Source: Ruegeria sp. R13_0 (GTDB lineage Bacteria; Pseudomonadota; Alphaproteobacteria; Rhodobacterales; Rhodobacteraceae). From it: a DNA stretch of 64,000 nucleotides. A model generated the notes under the pieces. That model was not told where the DNA came from. It made no database searches and saw nothing but the letters and a program-made list of their open reading frames with translations. Position numbers and translations under genes: made by a program. The stretch spans positions 186,001 through 250,000 of the forward strand of contig NZ_JAGHRB010000008.1 in NCBI RefSeq assembly GCF_017743995.1, in the 5' to 3' direction. This document shows positions 8,958-17,441 of this stretch, one piece after another. How positions within the stretch are numbered: position 1 is the first letter of the stretch; the number at the start of each line of letters is the position of its first letter.

Positions 8958-10082
8958 ATGACCAAAACGGCATTGATCACCGGCATTACCGGTCAGGACG
9001 GATCGTATCTGGCCGAGTTTCTGCTTGAAAAAGGTTATGAGGTGCATGGGATCAAGCGGCGTGCTTCCTCGTTCAACACGCAGCGGATCGACCATATCTA
9101 TCAGGACCCGCACGAGCCGAACCCCAAACTGCATCTGCACTATGGCGATCTGAGCGACACGTCCAACCTGACACGGATCATCCAGCAGGTGCAGCCTGAT
9201 GAGGTCTACAACCTCGGGGCCCAATCGCATGTGGCGGTCAGCTTCGAGTCCCCCGAGTACACGGCTGACGTGGATGCGATTGGGACGCTGCGTCTTCTCG
9301 AAGCGATCCGGTTTCTGGGACTGGAGGAGAAGTGCCGCTTCTATCAGGCCTCCACTTCCGAGCTTTATGGGCTGGTGCAGGAAACACCTCAACGCGAGAC
9401 CACGCCGTTCCACCCGCGCTCGCCCTATGCTGTGGCCAAGCTTTATTCCTACTGGATTACCGTGAATTATCGTGAGGCCTACGGGATGTATGCCTGCAAC
9501 GGCATCCTGTTCAACCACGAAAGCCCGCGCCGGGGTGAGACCTTCGTGACCCGTAAAATCACGCGCGGCCTGGCGAATATTGCGCAGGGTCTCGAAGATT
9601 GCTTGCATATGGGCAATATCGACAGCCTGCGGGACTGGGGCCATGCAAAGGACTATGTCCGCATGCAGTGGCTGATGCTGCAGCAGGACACGCCCGAGGA
9701 TTTCGTGATCGCGACCGGGGTGCAATATTCCGTGCGTCAGTTCATCGAATGGTCCGCCGCCGAGCTGGGCGTGACGCTGGAATTCACCGGCGAAGGCGTT
9801 GATGAAATTGCAACCGTCAAAGCTGTAGAGGGCGACAAGGCTCCGGCGCTGAAGCCTGGGGATGTCGTGATGCGGATCAACCCCCGCTACTTCCGTCCGG
9901 CTGAGGTGGAGACTCTGTTGGGTGATCCGTCCAAAGCCAAGCAGAAACTGGGCTGGGTGCCCGAGTTGACGGTACAGGACATGTGCGAAGAGATGGTGCG
10001 CGAAGACCTCAAGACAGCCCAGCGCCACGCTCTGTTGAAGCAACACGGATATGAGATGCCCGTGAGCTTGGAAAACGGCTGA
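8958..10082 (+). CDS. gmd: GDP-mannose 4,6-dehydratase
   Basis: This 374-residue short-chain dehydrogenase-type enzyme converts GDP-mannose to GDP-4-keto-6-deoxy-mannose. It has the NADP-binding [12 protein letters not shown] at the N-terminus, the family signature [14 protein letters not shown], and the YxxxK dyad in [13 protein letters not shown] 8958 follows a GAGG-containing leader; GTG or TTG extensions upstream lack support. The fcl gene follows after 10 bp, forming a two-gene GDP-fucose operon. Its substrate is supplied by the manC product further along. Confidence 0.96.
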   Translation: MTKTALITGITGQDGSYLAEFLLEKGYEVHGIKRRASSFNTQRIDHIYQDPHEPNPKLHLHYGDLSDTSNLTRIIQQVQPDEVYNLGAQSHVAVSFESPEYTADVDAIGTLRLLEAIRFLGLEEKCRFYQASTSELYGLVQETPQRETTPFHPRSPYAVAKLYSYWITVNYREAYGMYACNGILFNHESPRRGETFVTRKITRGLANIAQGLEDCLHMGNIDSLRDWGHAKDYVRMQWLMLQQDTPEDFVIATGVQYSVRQFIEWSAAELGVTLEFTGEGVDEIATVKAVEGDKAPALKPGDVVMRINPRYFRPAEVETLLGDPSKAKQKLGWVPELTVQDMCEEMVREDLKTAQRHALLKQHGYEMPVSLENG

Positions 10083-10092
10083 GGACTCAACC

Positions 10093-11070
10093 ATGCGCAA
10101 AATCTACGTAGCAGGGCACCGTGGCATGGTTGGCGGAGCCATCCTGCGCAAATTGCAGGATCGGCAGGCGGCTGGAGAGGCCCTGACCCTGATCACCCGC
10201 ACGCATTCCGAACTGGATTTGACCGATCAAGCTGCGGTACGCGCCTTCATGCAGGCTGAGAAACCCGATGTGGTTGTGCTGGCTGCGGCCAAGGTGGGTG
10301 GTATTCATGCCAACAATACCTACCCAGCTGATTTTATTTACAAAAACCTGATGATCGAATGCAACGTGATCCATCAGGCATTTGAGGCCGGAGTCAAACA
10401 CCTACTCCAGCTTGGCAGCTCTTGCATCTACCCGCGTGAGGCGGCACAGCCGATGCGCGAAGACGCCCTGCTGACGGGTATTCTGGAACCCACCAACGAA
10501 CCCTACGCGGTGGCCAAGATCGCTGGGATCAAGTTGTGCGAAAGCTACAACCGGCAGCACGGGGTGGATTATCGCTCGGTCATGCCGACCAATCTCTATG
10601 GGCCGGGCGACAATTTCCACCCCGAAAACAGCCATGTGCTGCCCGCCCTGATCCGCCGTTTCCACGAAGCGCAGCGGGACGGTTTGGATGAGGTGGTGAT
10701 CTGGGGTACCGGCAAACCCCGCCGTGAATTCCTGCACGTGGATGACATGGCCGAGGCGTCTCTGTTCGTGCTGGACCTTCCGCGTGACGTCTACGAGGCT
10801 AACACGCAGCCGATGCTCAGCCATATCAACGTCGGGTGCGGGTCTGACATCTCGATTGGCGAACTTGCGGCGCTGGTGGCGCAGGTCACGGGCTTCAAGG
10901 GGCGGATCACGCAGGATACCTCAAAGCCCGACGGGACCCTTCGCAAGTTGATGGATGTGTCACGTCTGGCGGATATGGGATGGACGGCCTCGATCGGGCT
11001 TGAGGACGGTATTCGCGAAACCTACGCTTGGTTTCTTGAACAGTCTCAGGGCGATCTTCGCGCGAAATAG
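10093..11070 (+). CDS. fcl: GDP-L-fucose synthase
   Basis: This 325-residue epimerase/reductase converts the Gmd product to GDP-L-fucose with NADPH. Motifs are the N-terminal [10 protein letters not shown], the [13 protein letters not shown] segment typical of Fcl/WcaG, the [10 protein letters not shown] dyad, and [16 protein letters not shown]. It lies directly downstream of gmd. A GC-rich hairpin follows its stop. Confidence 0.96.
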   Translation: MRKIYVAGHRGMVGGAILRKLQDRQAAGEALTLITRTHSELDLTDQAAVRAFMQAEKPDVVVLAAAKVGGIHANNTYPADFIYKNLMIECNVIHQAFEAGVKHLLQLGSSCIYPREAAQPMREDALLTGILEPTNEPYAVAKIAGIKLCESYNRQHGVDYRSVMPTNLYGPGDNFHPENSHVLPALIRRFHEAQRDGLDEVVIWGTGKPRREFLHVDDMAEASLFVLDLPRDVYEANTQPMLSHINVGCGSDISIGELAALVAQVTGFKGRITQDTSKPDGTLRKLMDVSRLADMGWTASIGLEDGIRETYAWFLEQSQGDLRAK

Positions 11071-11071
11071 A

Positions 11072-11095
11072 GGCCCGAACCCCAAGGTCCGGGCC
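11072..11095. terminator. Hairpin between convergent fcl and DUF2793 gene
   Basis: GGCCCG…ACC, loop CCAA, GGT…CGGGCC forms a nine-pair stem with one mismatch in the 32-bp gap between two convergent stops. There is no clean T run on the plus side; the minus side continues TCTATTT. It may act as a bidirectional terminator. Confidence 0.5.
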
Positions 11096-11102
11096 AATTC
11101 CC

Positions 11103-12173
11103 TCAGAACCAACGTCCAATCGCGGTCAGAGACGGCGCGCGGGCTGTGGCATCTGATGTGGTGGAAAGAACCTTGCAAACGACCTGACTGGTCGAAGGTT
11201 CGTCGGCCCCAACGAACCGGCCCGCGCTGCCACCGCTGCCGCTGACAGACGGGGTCGCCGCGAAAACGACCGGGAAGGTCCACGTCTCCGTGTTGCTAGC
11301 GAAAAGCGCGCCTTCAGCAATGGTACAACCTGTGGCGGTCAGGGTTGCGGTACAAATCTGAGTGCCGTCTGCGAAGCGGACATAGTCGCCCGTTGCGGTG
11401 CTGCCGCGTTCGATCACTGCACCCGTCGGAGCGCCCGCGTTTTCCGACACCGACCCCAGCAGATTGCCGGGTCCGTACCCATAGTCGGCCCGCATCAAGC
11501 GCCCAGCCGTGGTATCCGTCGGGCTGTTTTGAACGGCGGCGCCGCTGGCGATACCCGTGGCGGGATCAAGCCGCAGGGCGTCTGTCCAACTGCCACCATC
11601 CGGTGACACTTTGATCGAGAACCCGGTGCTGCCGGAAAGGCCCATCTCGGCGTGACCCGTCCAGTTGGATTGAAACAGCAGCGACGCAGTTTCGCCAGAG
11701 CCGGACTTGTTGATCTTCAGCTGGTGGCCTCCACCCTCATGGCTCAGCAAGGTTGCAGGGCCACGAACGGATAGGCGGTTGGTGCTGTCATAGCCTGTGG
11801 CAACGCCTAAACCGGGCAAGTTCGACGTCTCAACCGGAGGGTTGACCCACCCGCTGCCATCCCACAGTTTCATATGTCCGTCGGCCTGATCCCAGGCGCG
11901 CCAGCCTGTCTGCGGGGTCAGGAAATGCCAAGCGGTATCAATCCAGGCAGCCAATTCACCCGCATGACCGTCCCAATCCCCGATCGGGTTCGCGCCCAGC
12001 CCATGAATCTCACCCTGTTCCGGTGTGGTGGGTGGATTTGTGCTGCTGGTCGACACAACGCTCAGCTGCACCACGAGGTCCAACTGGCGCAGGGCCTCGT
12101 TATGGGTGACATGTTTCTGAGCCTGAGACGGCTGCAGAAACGGCAGGTTCAATCGGGGTGAGGTCTGAGACAC
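11103..12173 (-). CDS. DUF2793 domain protein, phage-tail-like
   Basis: This 356-residue protein opens with the DUF2793 signature (RLNLPFLQPSQAQKHVTHNE, then ALRQLD). Next comes WRAWDQADGHMKLWDGSGW, followed by low-complexity Gly/Ser/Thr-rich beta segments. DUF2793 proteins occur in Rhodobacterales, often near phage-like or gene-transfer-agent genes, and resemble tail-fibre or capsid-decoration proteins. No other phage gene is present in this window. It sits within the nucleotide-sugar cluster, downstream of galU and manC on the same strand. A surface or GTA-related role is speculative. Confidence 0.75.
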   Translation of the reverse strand: MSQTSPRLNLPFLQPSQAQKHVTHNEALRQLDLVVQLSVVSTSSTNPPTTPEQGEIHGLGANPIGDWDGHAGELAAWIDTAWHFLTPQTGWRAWDQADGHMKLWDGSGWVNPPVETSNLPGLGVATGYDSTNRLSVRGPATLLSHEGGGHQLKINKSGSGETASLLFQSNWTGHAEMGLSGSTGFSIKVSPDGGSWTDALRLDPATGIASGAAVQNSPTDTTAGRLMRADYGYGPGNLLGSVSENAGAPTGAVIERGSTATGDYVRFADGTQICTATLTATGCTIAEGALFASNTETWTFPVVFAATPSVSGSGGSAGRFVGADEPSTSQVVCKVLSTTSDATARAPSLTAIGRWF

Positions 12174-12324
12174 GGGCGTCCTCCTTAGGCTGTCGGTCCG
12201 ACATTTCGTTGCGCGCCACCCTGCCGCAGGACGCGTGAATTCTGTCTGACCGAAGCGAACGCCCGGAGGTGTTTCTGTTTACCTTTTCACCTGAATCTCG
12301 TGCAAGAAGCTGAATTCAAACAGT

Positions 12325-13755
12325 TTAACTGCGTGAGTAAATGTCTTCATAGCGGATGATGTCATCCTCACCCAGATACGTGCCTGTCTGGACCTCGATC
12401 AGCACCATGGGCACCTTGCCGGGGTTTTCCATCCGATGGACCGCACCCAAAGGAATGTAGACAGACTGATTTTCGGAAACCAGACGCTCTTCCTCGTCGA
12501 TTGTGACCTTGGCGGTGCCCTCCACCACGATCCAGTGTTCGGACCGATGGTGATGCGACTGCAGGCTAAGCGCCGCGCCGGGATGGACGTGGATGCGCTT
12601 GACCTGAAACCGGTCGCCGATCACCAGGCTTTCGAACCAGCCCCAAGGGCGGTGATCCACGGGCAGGGATTCGGCCTGTTTCGCACCTTTGGCCTTCAGC
12701 GCGGTCACGGCCTTTTTGACATCCTGCGCCTTGTCCATGCTGGCGACCAGAACCGCGTCGGGCATGGCGACGGCGATCACGTCCTGCAAACCCAGCGCTA
12801 CAACCTCCTGCGCCGGAGATTCCGAGCGGACTAGCACGTTTTGACAGTCAATCGCCGTGACTTCGCCGGATGTCGCGACGCTATCTGAGTCGGGATGGGT
12901 CAACTCTTGCACCGCGGACCAACTGCCGACATCCGACCAACCAGCCGCATAGGGCACAACGCTCAGGTTGTTCGCTTTTTCCATCACTGCATAGTCGATC
13001 GAGATATCTTCGACCTCAGACCACGCCTCGGCATCCAGTCTGAGGAAGCCAAGGTCACTTTTGGCGTTTTCGACAGCGTTTTTGACAGGGCTCATCAGGG
13101 CAGGGGCGTGTTGTTCGAATGCGGTGATGATGTCGCGAACGGCGAACAGGAAGATGCCCGAGTTCCACAGATAGCTGCCATCGGCCAGCATGGATTCGGC
13201 GGTTTCAAGATCGGGCTTTTCAACGAACCGATCCAGAGGCACCGCGCAGGTTTCGGGCGTTTGGCTCAATTTCAGGTAGCCATAGCCGGTTTCCGGCCGA
13301 TCCGGAGTGATGCCGAAGGTCAGCAGATCACCACGCTCGGCAATCGCGCGCAAACCCTCAGAGACCGCGTCGTGAAAGGCGCTGGAATCGGGGACCACGT
13401 GGTCAGATGGAGCCACCAACATAACCGCATCCGGGTCGATTTCATTCAGGAACAAGGCTGCGGCCAGAACGGCGGGTGCAGTGTTGCGTCCTTCGGGTTC
13501 GATCAGAACCGGGCCGGGGTCTATGCCAATCTCGGTCAATTGCTCCGGCACGACGAACCGAAAGGCCTCATTCGTGAGGACTACAGGTTTGGCGTAAGGC
13601 GCAGCTTCTGGCCCACGCATTCTGAGGGCGCAATCCTGCAACAGGCTGTTTTCGCCCAGCAAAGGCACAAACTGCTTGGGATAGCTTTTCCGCGAGAGCG
13701 GCCACAAACGGGTTCCAGACCCCCCGCATAGAATTACTGGGTATACGGTTGTCAT
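12325..13755 (-). CDS. manC: Mannose-1-phosphate guanylyltransferase / mannose-6-phosphate isomerase
   Basis: This bifunctional type II enzyme makes GDP-mannose from mannose-1-phosphate and GTP, and isomerises fructose-6-phosphate to mannose-6-phosphate. It has 476 residues from ATG 13755 (MTTVYPVILCGG). The nucleotidyltransferase signature is GGSGTRLWPLSRKSYPKQF. The C-terminal cupin isomerase domain carries SLQSHHHRSEHWIVVEG. It lies 40 bp downstream of galU on the same strand, probably co-transcribed. It supplies gmd/fcl. No phosphomannomutase (manB) gene is present. Confidence 0.95.
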   Translation of the reverse strand: MTTVYPVILCGGSGTRLWPLSRKSYPKQFVPLLGENSLLQDCALRMRGPEAAPYAKPVVLTNEAFRFVVPEQLTEIGIDPGPVLIEPEGRNTAPAVLAAALFLNEIDPDAVMLVAPSDHVVPDSSAFHDAVSEGLRAIAERGDLLTFGITPDRPETGYGYLKLSQTPETCAVPLDRFVEKPDLETAESMLADGSYLWNSGIFLFAVRDIITAFEQHAPALMSPVKNAVENAKSDLGFLRLDAEAWSEVEDISIDYAVMEKANNLSVVPYAAGWSDVGSWSAVQELTHPDSDSVATSGEVTAIDCQNVLVRSESPAQEVVALGLQDVIAVAMPDAVLVASMDKAQDVKKAVTALKAKGAKQAESLPVDHRPWGWFESLVIGDRFQVKRIHVHPGAALSLQSHHHRSEHWIVVEGTAKVTIDEEERLVSENQSVYIPLGAVHRMENPGKVPMVLIEVQTGTYLGEDDIIRYEDIYSRS

Positions 13756-13795
13756 GATCGCGCAGCGTCTTTCATTTCTGTGTCTTATCGCCCGT

Positions 13796-14689
13796 TTACT
13801 GGGCAGCTTTCTCAGCCGAGACAAGGTCGTGCAGATACGCGCTCAGGTCGTCGCGCAGATCATCACGGGCCAAGGCAAATGCAACCGTCGCCTGCAGGAA
13901 TCCAGCTTTCGATCCGCAGTCGAAGCGTTGACCGTCAAATTTGTATCCAAAGACAGGAACACCGTTGCGGATATCTTCGGCGATGGCGTCGGTCAGCTGG
14001 ATCTCTCCACCGCTGCCTTTCTTCTTTTGGTTCAAATTGTACAGAACTGACGGCCCAAGCACATAACGGCCGATGACTGCGAGGTTTGAGGGCGCATCCT
14101 CAGGCTTGGGCTTTTCGACCATGCCGCGCGTACGCACGACCGTGCCCACATTGTCACCCACATCCAACACCCCGTAAGAGCTGGTTTTTTCTGGCGGAAC
14201 CTCCATCGCGGCAACCATATTGCCGCCGGTTTCTTCATAAGCTTCGATCATCTGCTGCAAACAGGGCTTGTCGGCGGCGATGACGTCATCGGGCAGCATG
14301 ACGGCGAAAGGCTCATCCCCGATCAGACGGCGCGCGCACCAGACCGCGTGGCCAAGCCCAAGCGCCTTGTGCTGGCGGATATAAGCGATGGCGCCGCTTT
14401 CCATGTTTGTCGCATTGAGCGTATCCAGCAGTTTGTCTTTGCCTTTGGCTTTCAGCTCTTGTTCCAGAACGAGGTTATGGTCGAAATAATCCTCAAGCGC
14501 GGATTTCCCGCGGGACGTGACAAATATGAACTCGGTGATCCCAGCAGCGCGGGCTTCGTCGATGGCGTACTGGACCAGAGGGCGGTCAACCAGCGTCATG
14601 ATCTCTTTCGGGACGGATTTCGTCGCGGGCAAAAAGCGTGTTCCAAGTCCTGCTACGGGGAAAATCGCCTTGGTGACCTTGCGTGTCAT
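13796..14689 (-). CDS. galU: UTP-glucose-1-phosphate uridylyltransferase
   Basis: This 297-residue enzyme makes UDP-glucose from glucose-1-phosphate and UTP. Motifs are the N-terminal AIFPVAGLGTRFLPATKS and the GLGHAVWCAR and MLPDDVI segments. ATG 14689 follows GAGAGG at good spacing. It is the first gene of a galU-manC pair and feeds Ugd. Confidence 0.95.
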   Translation of the reverse strand: MTRKVTKAIFPVAGLGTRFLPATKSVPKEIMTLVDRPLVQYAIDEARAAGITEFIFVTSRGKSALEDYFDHNLVLEQELKAKGKDKLLDTLNATNMESGAIAYIRQHKALGLGHAVWCARRLIGDEPFAVMLPDDVIAADKPCLQQMIEAYEETGGNMVAAMEVPPEKTSSYGVLDVGDNVGTVVRTRGMVEKPKPEDAPSNLAVIGRYVLGPSVLYNLNQKKKGSGGEIQLTDAIAEDIRNGVPVFGYKFDGQRFDCGSKAGFLQATVAFALARDDLRDDLSAYLHDLVSAEKAAQ

Positions 14690-15093
14690 AGTGCCTCTCA
14701 ATCTAGTTGCCCCTTATGGTCGAAACCGGTCGGGTTATTCCTCTTAGGCTTTGGGGCCGGATCATTCAATATTACCCGAAGGGCCTGAGCTTAAATCGGT
14801 CAGATCGTGCCATGGCGGGAACAGCAAGTCAAAAGACAGTTATGTTGCCAGTTTCTGGTTTCTGGGGCTGTTACCTCAAGCCTGGAGGCCGCTTAGTTGA
14901 AGCACTCCAGTATCGAGTTCTGGGCGATGTATCCATAACGGGTTGATTCTAAACAGCCGCGCCAAGCCTGTGCGACATCTCCGGTCAATAGAGAGGCCGT
15001 GCATCAAGCCAATTTGGGCAAGCCTGCCAATTGGGCCAAAATAAGCAACGATAGTCGTGAAAAACAAACATTGTTGACTTAGGCTAGGCGTGG
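14690..15093. other. Non-coding gap upstream of galU
   Basis: About 400 bp lie between the transglycosylase stop and the galU start, both on the minus strand. I see no recognisable gene, tRNA or strong hairpin. It presumably contains the galU-manC promoter. The short ORFs here show no family resemblance. Confidence 0.5.
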
Positions 15094-16329
15094 TTACTGC
15101 CCAAGTTCAGAGACAAGCGAATTGTCAGGGAAACACGTCTCGGCCCGACCTTGCGTTTTCTGCCAGCGTCCGATTGAGCGTCGCGTTTTGAAACCTGGCA
15201 GCCCATCTGCACCGCCGACATCATGGCCAAGGCGTTCCAACTCTCTTTGCATCGCTGCAATTTCTGATCGGTATAGCGGGTCAACTTCACCCCAGCGCGC
15301 CGTGAAGTCTCCGACGCCGAATGCAATCCGATCCCCGACATGACCCACGAACAGGGCGTATAGATCGCTCTTGTTGTATTTTTTCAGGACATAGAAATTC
15401 TGCGTCACCAAAAACGCAGGTCCGGTTCGACCTGCGGGCATCATCAGGAACCCCTGGGCGGGCAATTCATGGGCTGGAAACGGGCGGCCCGATGTTCGCG
15501 TGATCCCCATAGAGGCCCATTCCTCGATTGCGCGCCCCTGATCAGGCCCCTCCAGCGCGCAGCTGACTGTATCAGGCACAACAACCTCAAACCCCCAATC
15601 ACGGCCCGAAATCCATCCGTGTTGAGCCAGGTAGTTAGCGATCGAGGCGATCGTGTCCTCTTCGGATTGCCAGATATCTGCGCTGGCATCGCCGTCTCCG
15701 TCCACGGCGTAAGTCAGAAAACTCGAGGGCATGAACTGCGGCTGCCCCAGCGCTCCGGCCCAACTGCTTTTCATCTCGCGGCCGTTCAAATGCCCTGCTT
15801 CTGCGATTTGCAAGGCAGCCAGCAACTCGGCCGTGAAATACTGCGAGCGGGTGCTCATGAACCCTTTTGTCGCGAGGACCTGGAACGCGTTGTGTGGGAT
15901 CGCCACTTGGCCATAGCCGCTTTCACGTCCCCAGATGGCGAGGATGATACGGGACGGAACGCCAGTTTCGGCCTCGACACGGGCAAGTACCGCCGCGTGC
16001 CGTTTGGCCATTTTGCGCCCCTGAGCAGTCGCGCCCTGCAAAGAGCCGGCTTTGAAATAACGCGCAGGCGCTCCGAATTCGGCCTGCGATTGTGGCTTTG
16101 AAGACTGTGGAGGGCTTCCCGGCGGCACCAGATCGGGAAGATCCCATTTCAATGTCACGCCGGACAGCGCTCGTGTCATGGTCTGGCGCGAAACACCTTT
16201 GGCGCGGGCTTGCGGCCACACCGTTTCCTGCAACCAGTTTTGAAACTGACGCTCAACCTTGGCGCGATCTTGCGCGTTGGCTGCCAGGGGCTGGATGGCA
16301 AGGCAAAAAATCAAAATGAGAATACGCAT
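15094..16329 (-). CDS. Lytic murein transglycosylase, MltB/SLT_2 type, with PG-binding domain
   Basis: This 411-residue periplasmic enzyme cleaves murein glycan strands to anhydro-muropeptides. A signal peptide (MRILILIFCLAIQPLAANA) is present from ATG 16329. The catalytic glutamate lies in WGRESGYGQ, and GALGQPQFMPSSFLTYAVDG is the MltB substrate-groove motif. The C-terminal 60 residues form a peptidoglycan-binding domain 1 (ELERLGHDVGGADGLPGFKT). No lipobox is seen, so it is soluble rather than a lipoprotein. It is divergent from cyoA, 152 bp away. Confidence 0.92.
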   Translation of the reverse strand: MRILILIFCLAIQPLAANAQDRAKVERQFQNWLQETVWPQARAKGVSRQTMTRALSGVTLKWDLPDLVPPGSPPQSSKPQSQAEFGAPARYFKAGSLQGATAQGRKMAKRHAAVLARVEAETGVPSRIILAIWGRESGYGQVAIPHNAFQVLATKGFMSTRSQYFTAELLAALQIAEAGHLNGREMKSSWAGALGQPQFMPSSFLTYAVDGDGDASADIWQSEEDTIASIANYLAQHGWISGRDWGFEVVVPDTVSCALEGPDQGRAIEEWASMGITRTSGRPFPAHELPAQGFLMMPAGRTGPAFLVTQNFYVLKKYNKSDLYALFVGHVGDRIAFGVGDFTARWGEVDPLYRSEIAAMQRELERLGHDVGGADGLPGFKTRRSIGRWQKTQGRAETCFPDNSLVSELGQ

Positions 16330-16481
16330 CGTAGCCAAGCTGTGTCCCGACGATGCCTGCAAGTCAACCGAAACCAGAGCATCATTGGTGCCAGCATGAG
16401 CGCGGCAATCAAAAGCCTTGAGAAATGTCCTTCCTTTGCCGATAGTTGCACTGAAACGGATGCGAAAGAGGACAGTCGCCT

Positions 16482-17441
16482 ATGACCAAGGTCAGAACGG
16501 CCCTCATATCGGTGACGACGCTGATGGTCCTTCTGGTGGTGTTATCGACCGGGACAGCAGGCGCCAGTGACAGCTTCATGGATCCTCAGGGACCAATCGC
16601 GGCGGTGCAGAAGGCACATCTTTTGCGGGCAACGTGGTTGATTTTGATCGCTGTTGTGCCTGTTCTTGTTCTGGTTCCGCTGATTGCGCTGCGATATCGC
16701 CGCCAGAAGGGCGGTACAGCTGCTTACAGGCCAGACTGGGACTTCTCGCCCCGGCTCGAGATGGTGATGTGGGGCGTTCCAGTGGTGATCGTCACGATTT
16801 TGTCGATCTACTTGTGGAAAGCGACCCATCGTCTGGACCCTTACGCGGCTCCCTTTGGGGATGAACCTGCAGTACAGGTTCACGTCGTGGGTCTCGATTG
16901 GAAATGGTTGTTCATCTATCCCGATCTCGGGATCGCGACCGTGGGTGAGATGGGCATTCCCGTCAAACAACAGATCGCTCTGACCCTGACAACGGACACA
17001 GTCATGCAGTCTTTCATGATCCCTGCCTTGGCCGGGCAGATTTACGCAATGCCGGGCATGACCACTCAGCTGCATTTGGTCGCAGATCAACCCGAACAGA
17101 TGCAAGGCGAGAATACGCAATATAACGGGCGCGGTTTCACAAAACAAAAGTTCGAAACGCTTGCCCTGTCGGCGGATGATTTTGACGCTTGGGTCGAAAC
17201 TGTGCGCCAGAACGGTATCGTGTTGGATGCTGCGACGTATAAGACTGTCGCCATGCGCTCGGACCGGGATGAGGTGCAGCAGGCCCTCGGAACCTCAGAT
17301 ATGCCTGAAAGCGCCTTGTATTTCCGTTTGGATGACGGTGATTTGTTTCATTCCATTCTGCATCGCTATCACTCTGGCCAAGCCTTGCCGCACGATCAGC
17401 AACCGGGAACAGCCTCATACGGGCAGGGGGGCGGCCAATGA
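16482..17441 (+). CDS. cyoA: Cytochrome bo-type ubiquinol oxidase subunit II
   Basis: This 319-residue subunit has an N-terminal signal-like segment, two membrane helices, and a cupredoxin domain containing the CyoA motif LDWKWLFIYPDLGIATV. GQIYAMPGMTTQLHLVAD occupies the place where cytochrome c oxidases carry CuA ligands; the two CuA cysteines are absent. This makes it a quinol oxidase subunit, not a cytochrome c oxidase subunit. E. coli CyoA has a lipobox cysteine; here the corresponding stretch (STGTAGASDS) has none. AGAGGA precedes the start. The stop overlaps cyoB as ATGA. Confidence 0.92.
   Translation: MTKVRTALISVTTLMVLLVVLSTGTAGASDSFMDPQGPIAAVQKAHLLRATWLILIAVVPVLVLVPLIALRYRRQKGGTAAYRPDWDFSPRLEMVMWGVPVVIVTILSIYLWKATHRLDPYAAPFGDEPAVQVHVVGLDWKWLFIYPDLGIATVGEMGIPVKQQIALTLTTDTVMQSFMIPALAGQIYAMPGMTTQLHLVADQPEQMQGENTQYNGRGFTKQKFETLALSADDFDAWVETVRQNGIVLDAATYKTVAMRSDRDEVQQALGTSDMPESALYFRLDDGDLFHSILHRYHSGQALPHDQQPGTASYGQGGGQ

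Noticed and set aside
8859..10100. 413-codon frame antisense to gmd
   Set aside because: It is the complement of a strongly conserved gene, with no recognisable domain.
16482..17441. Cytochrome c oxidase subunit II (CoxB)
   Set aside because: The CuA cysteines are absent and the sequence follows the CyoA pattern, so it is a quinol oxidase subunit.
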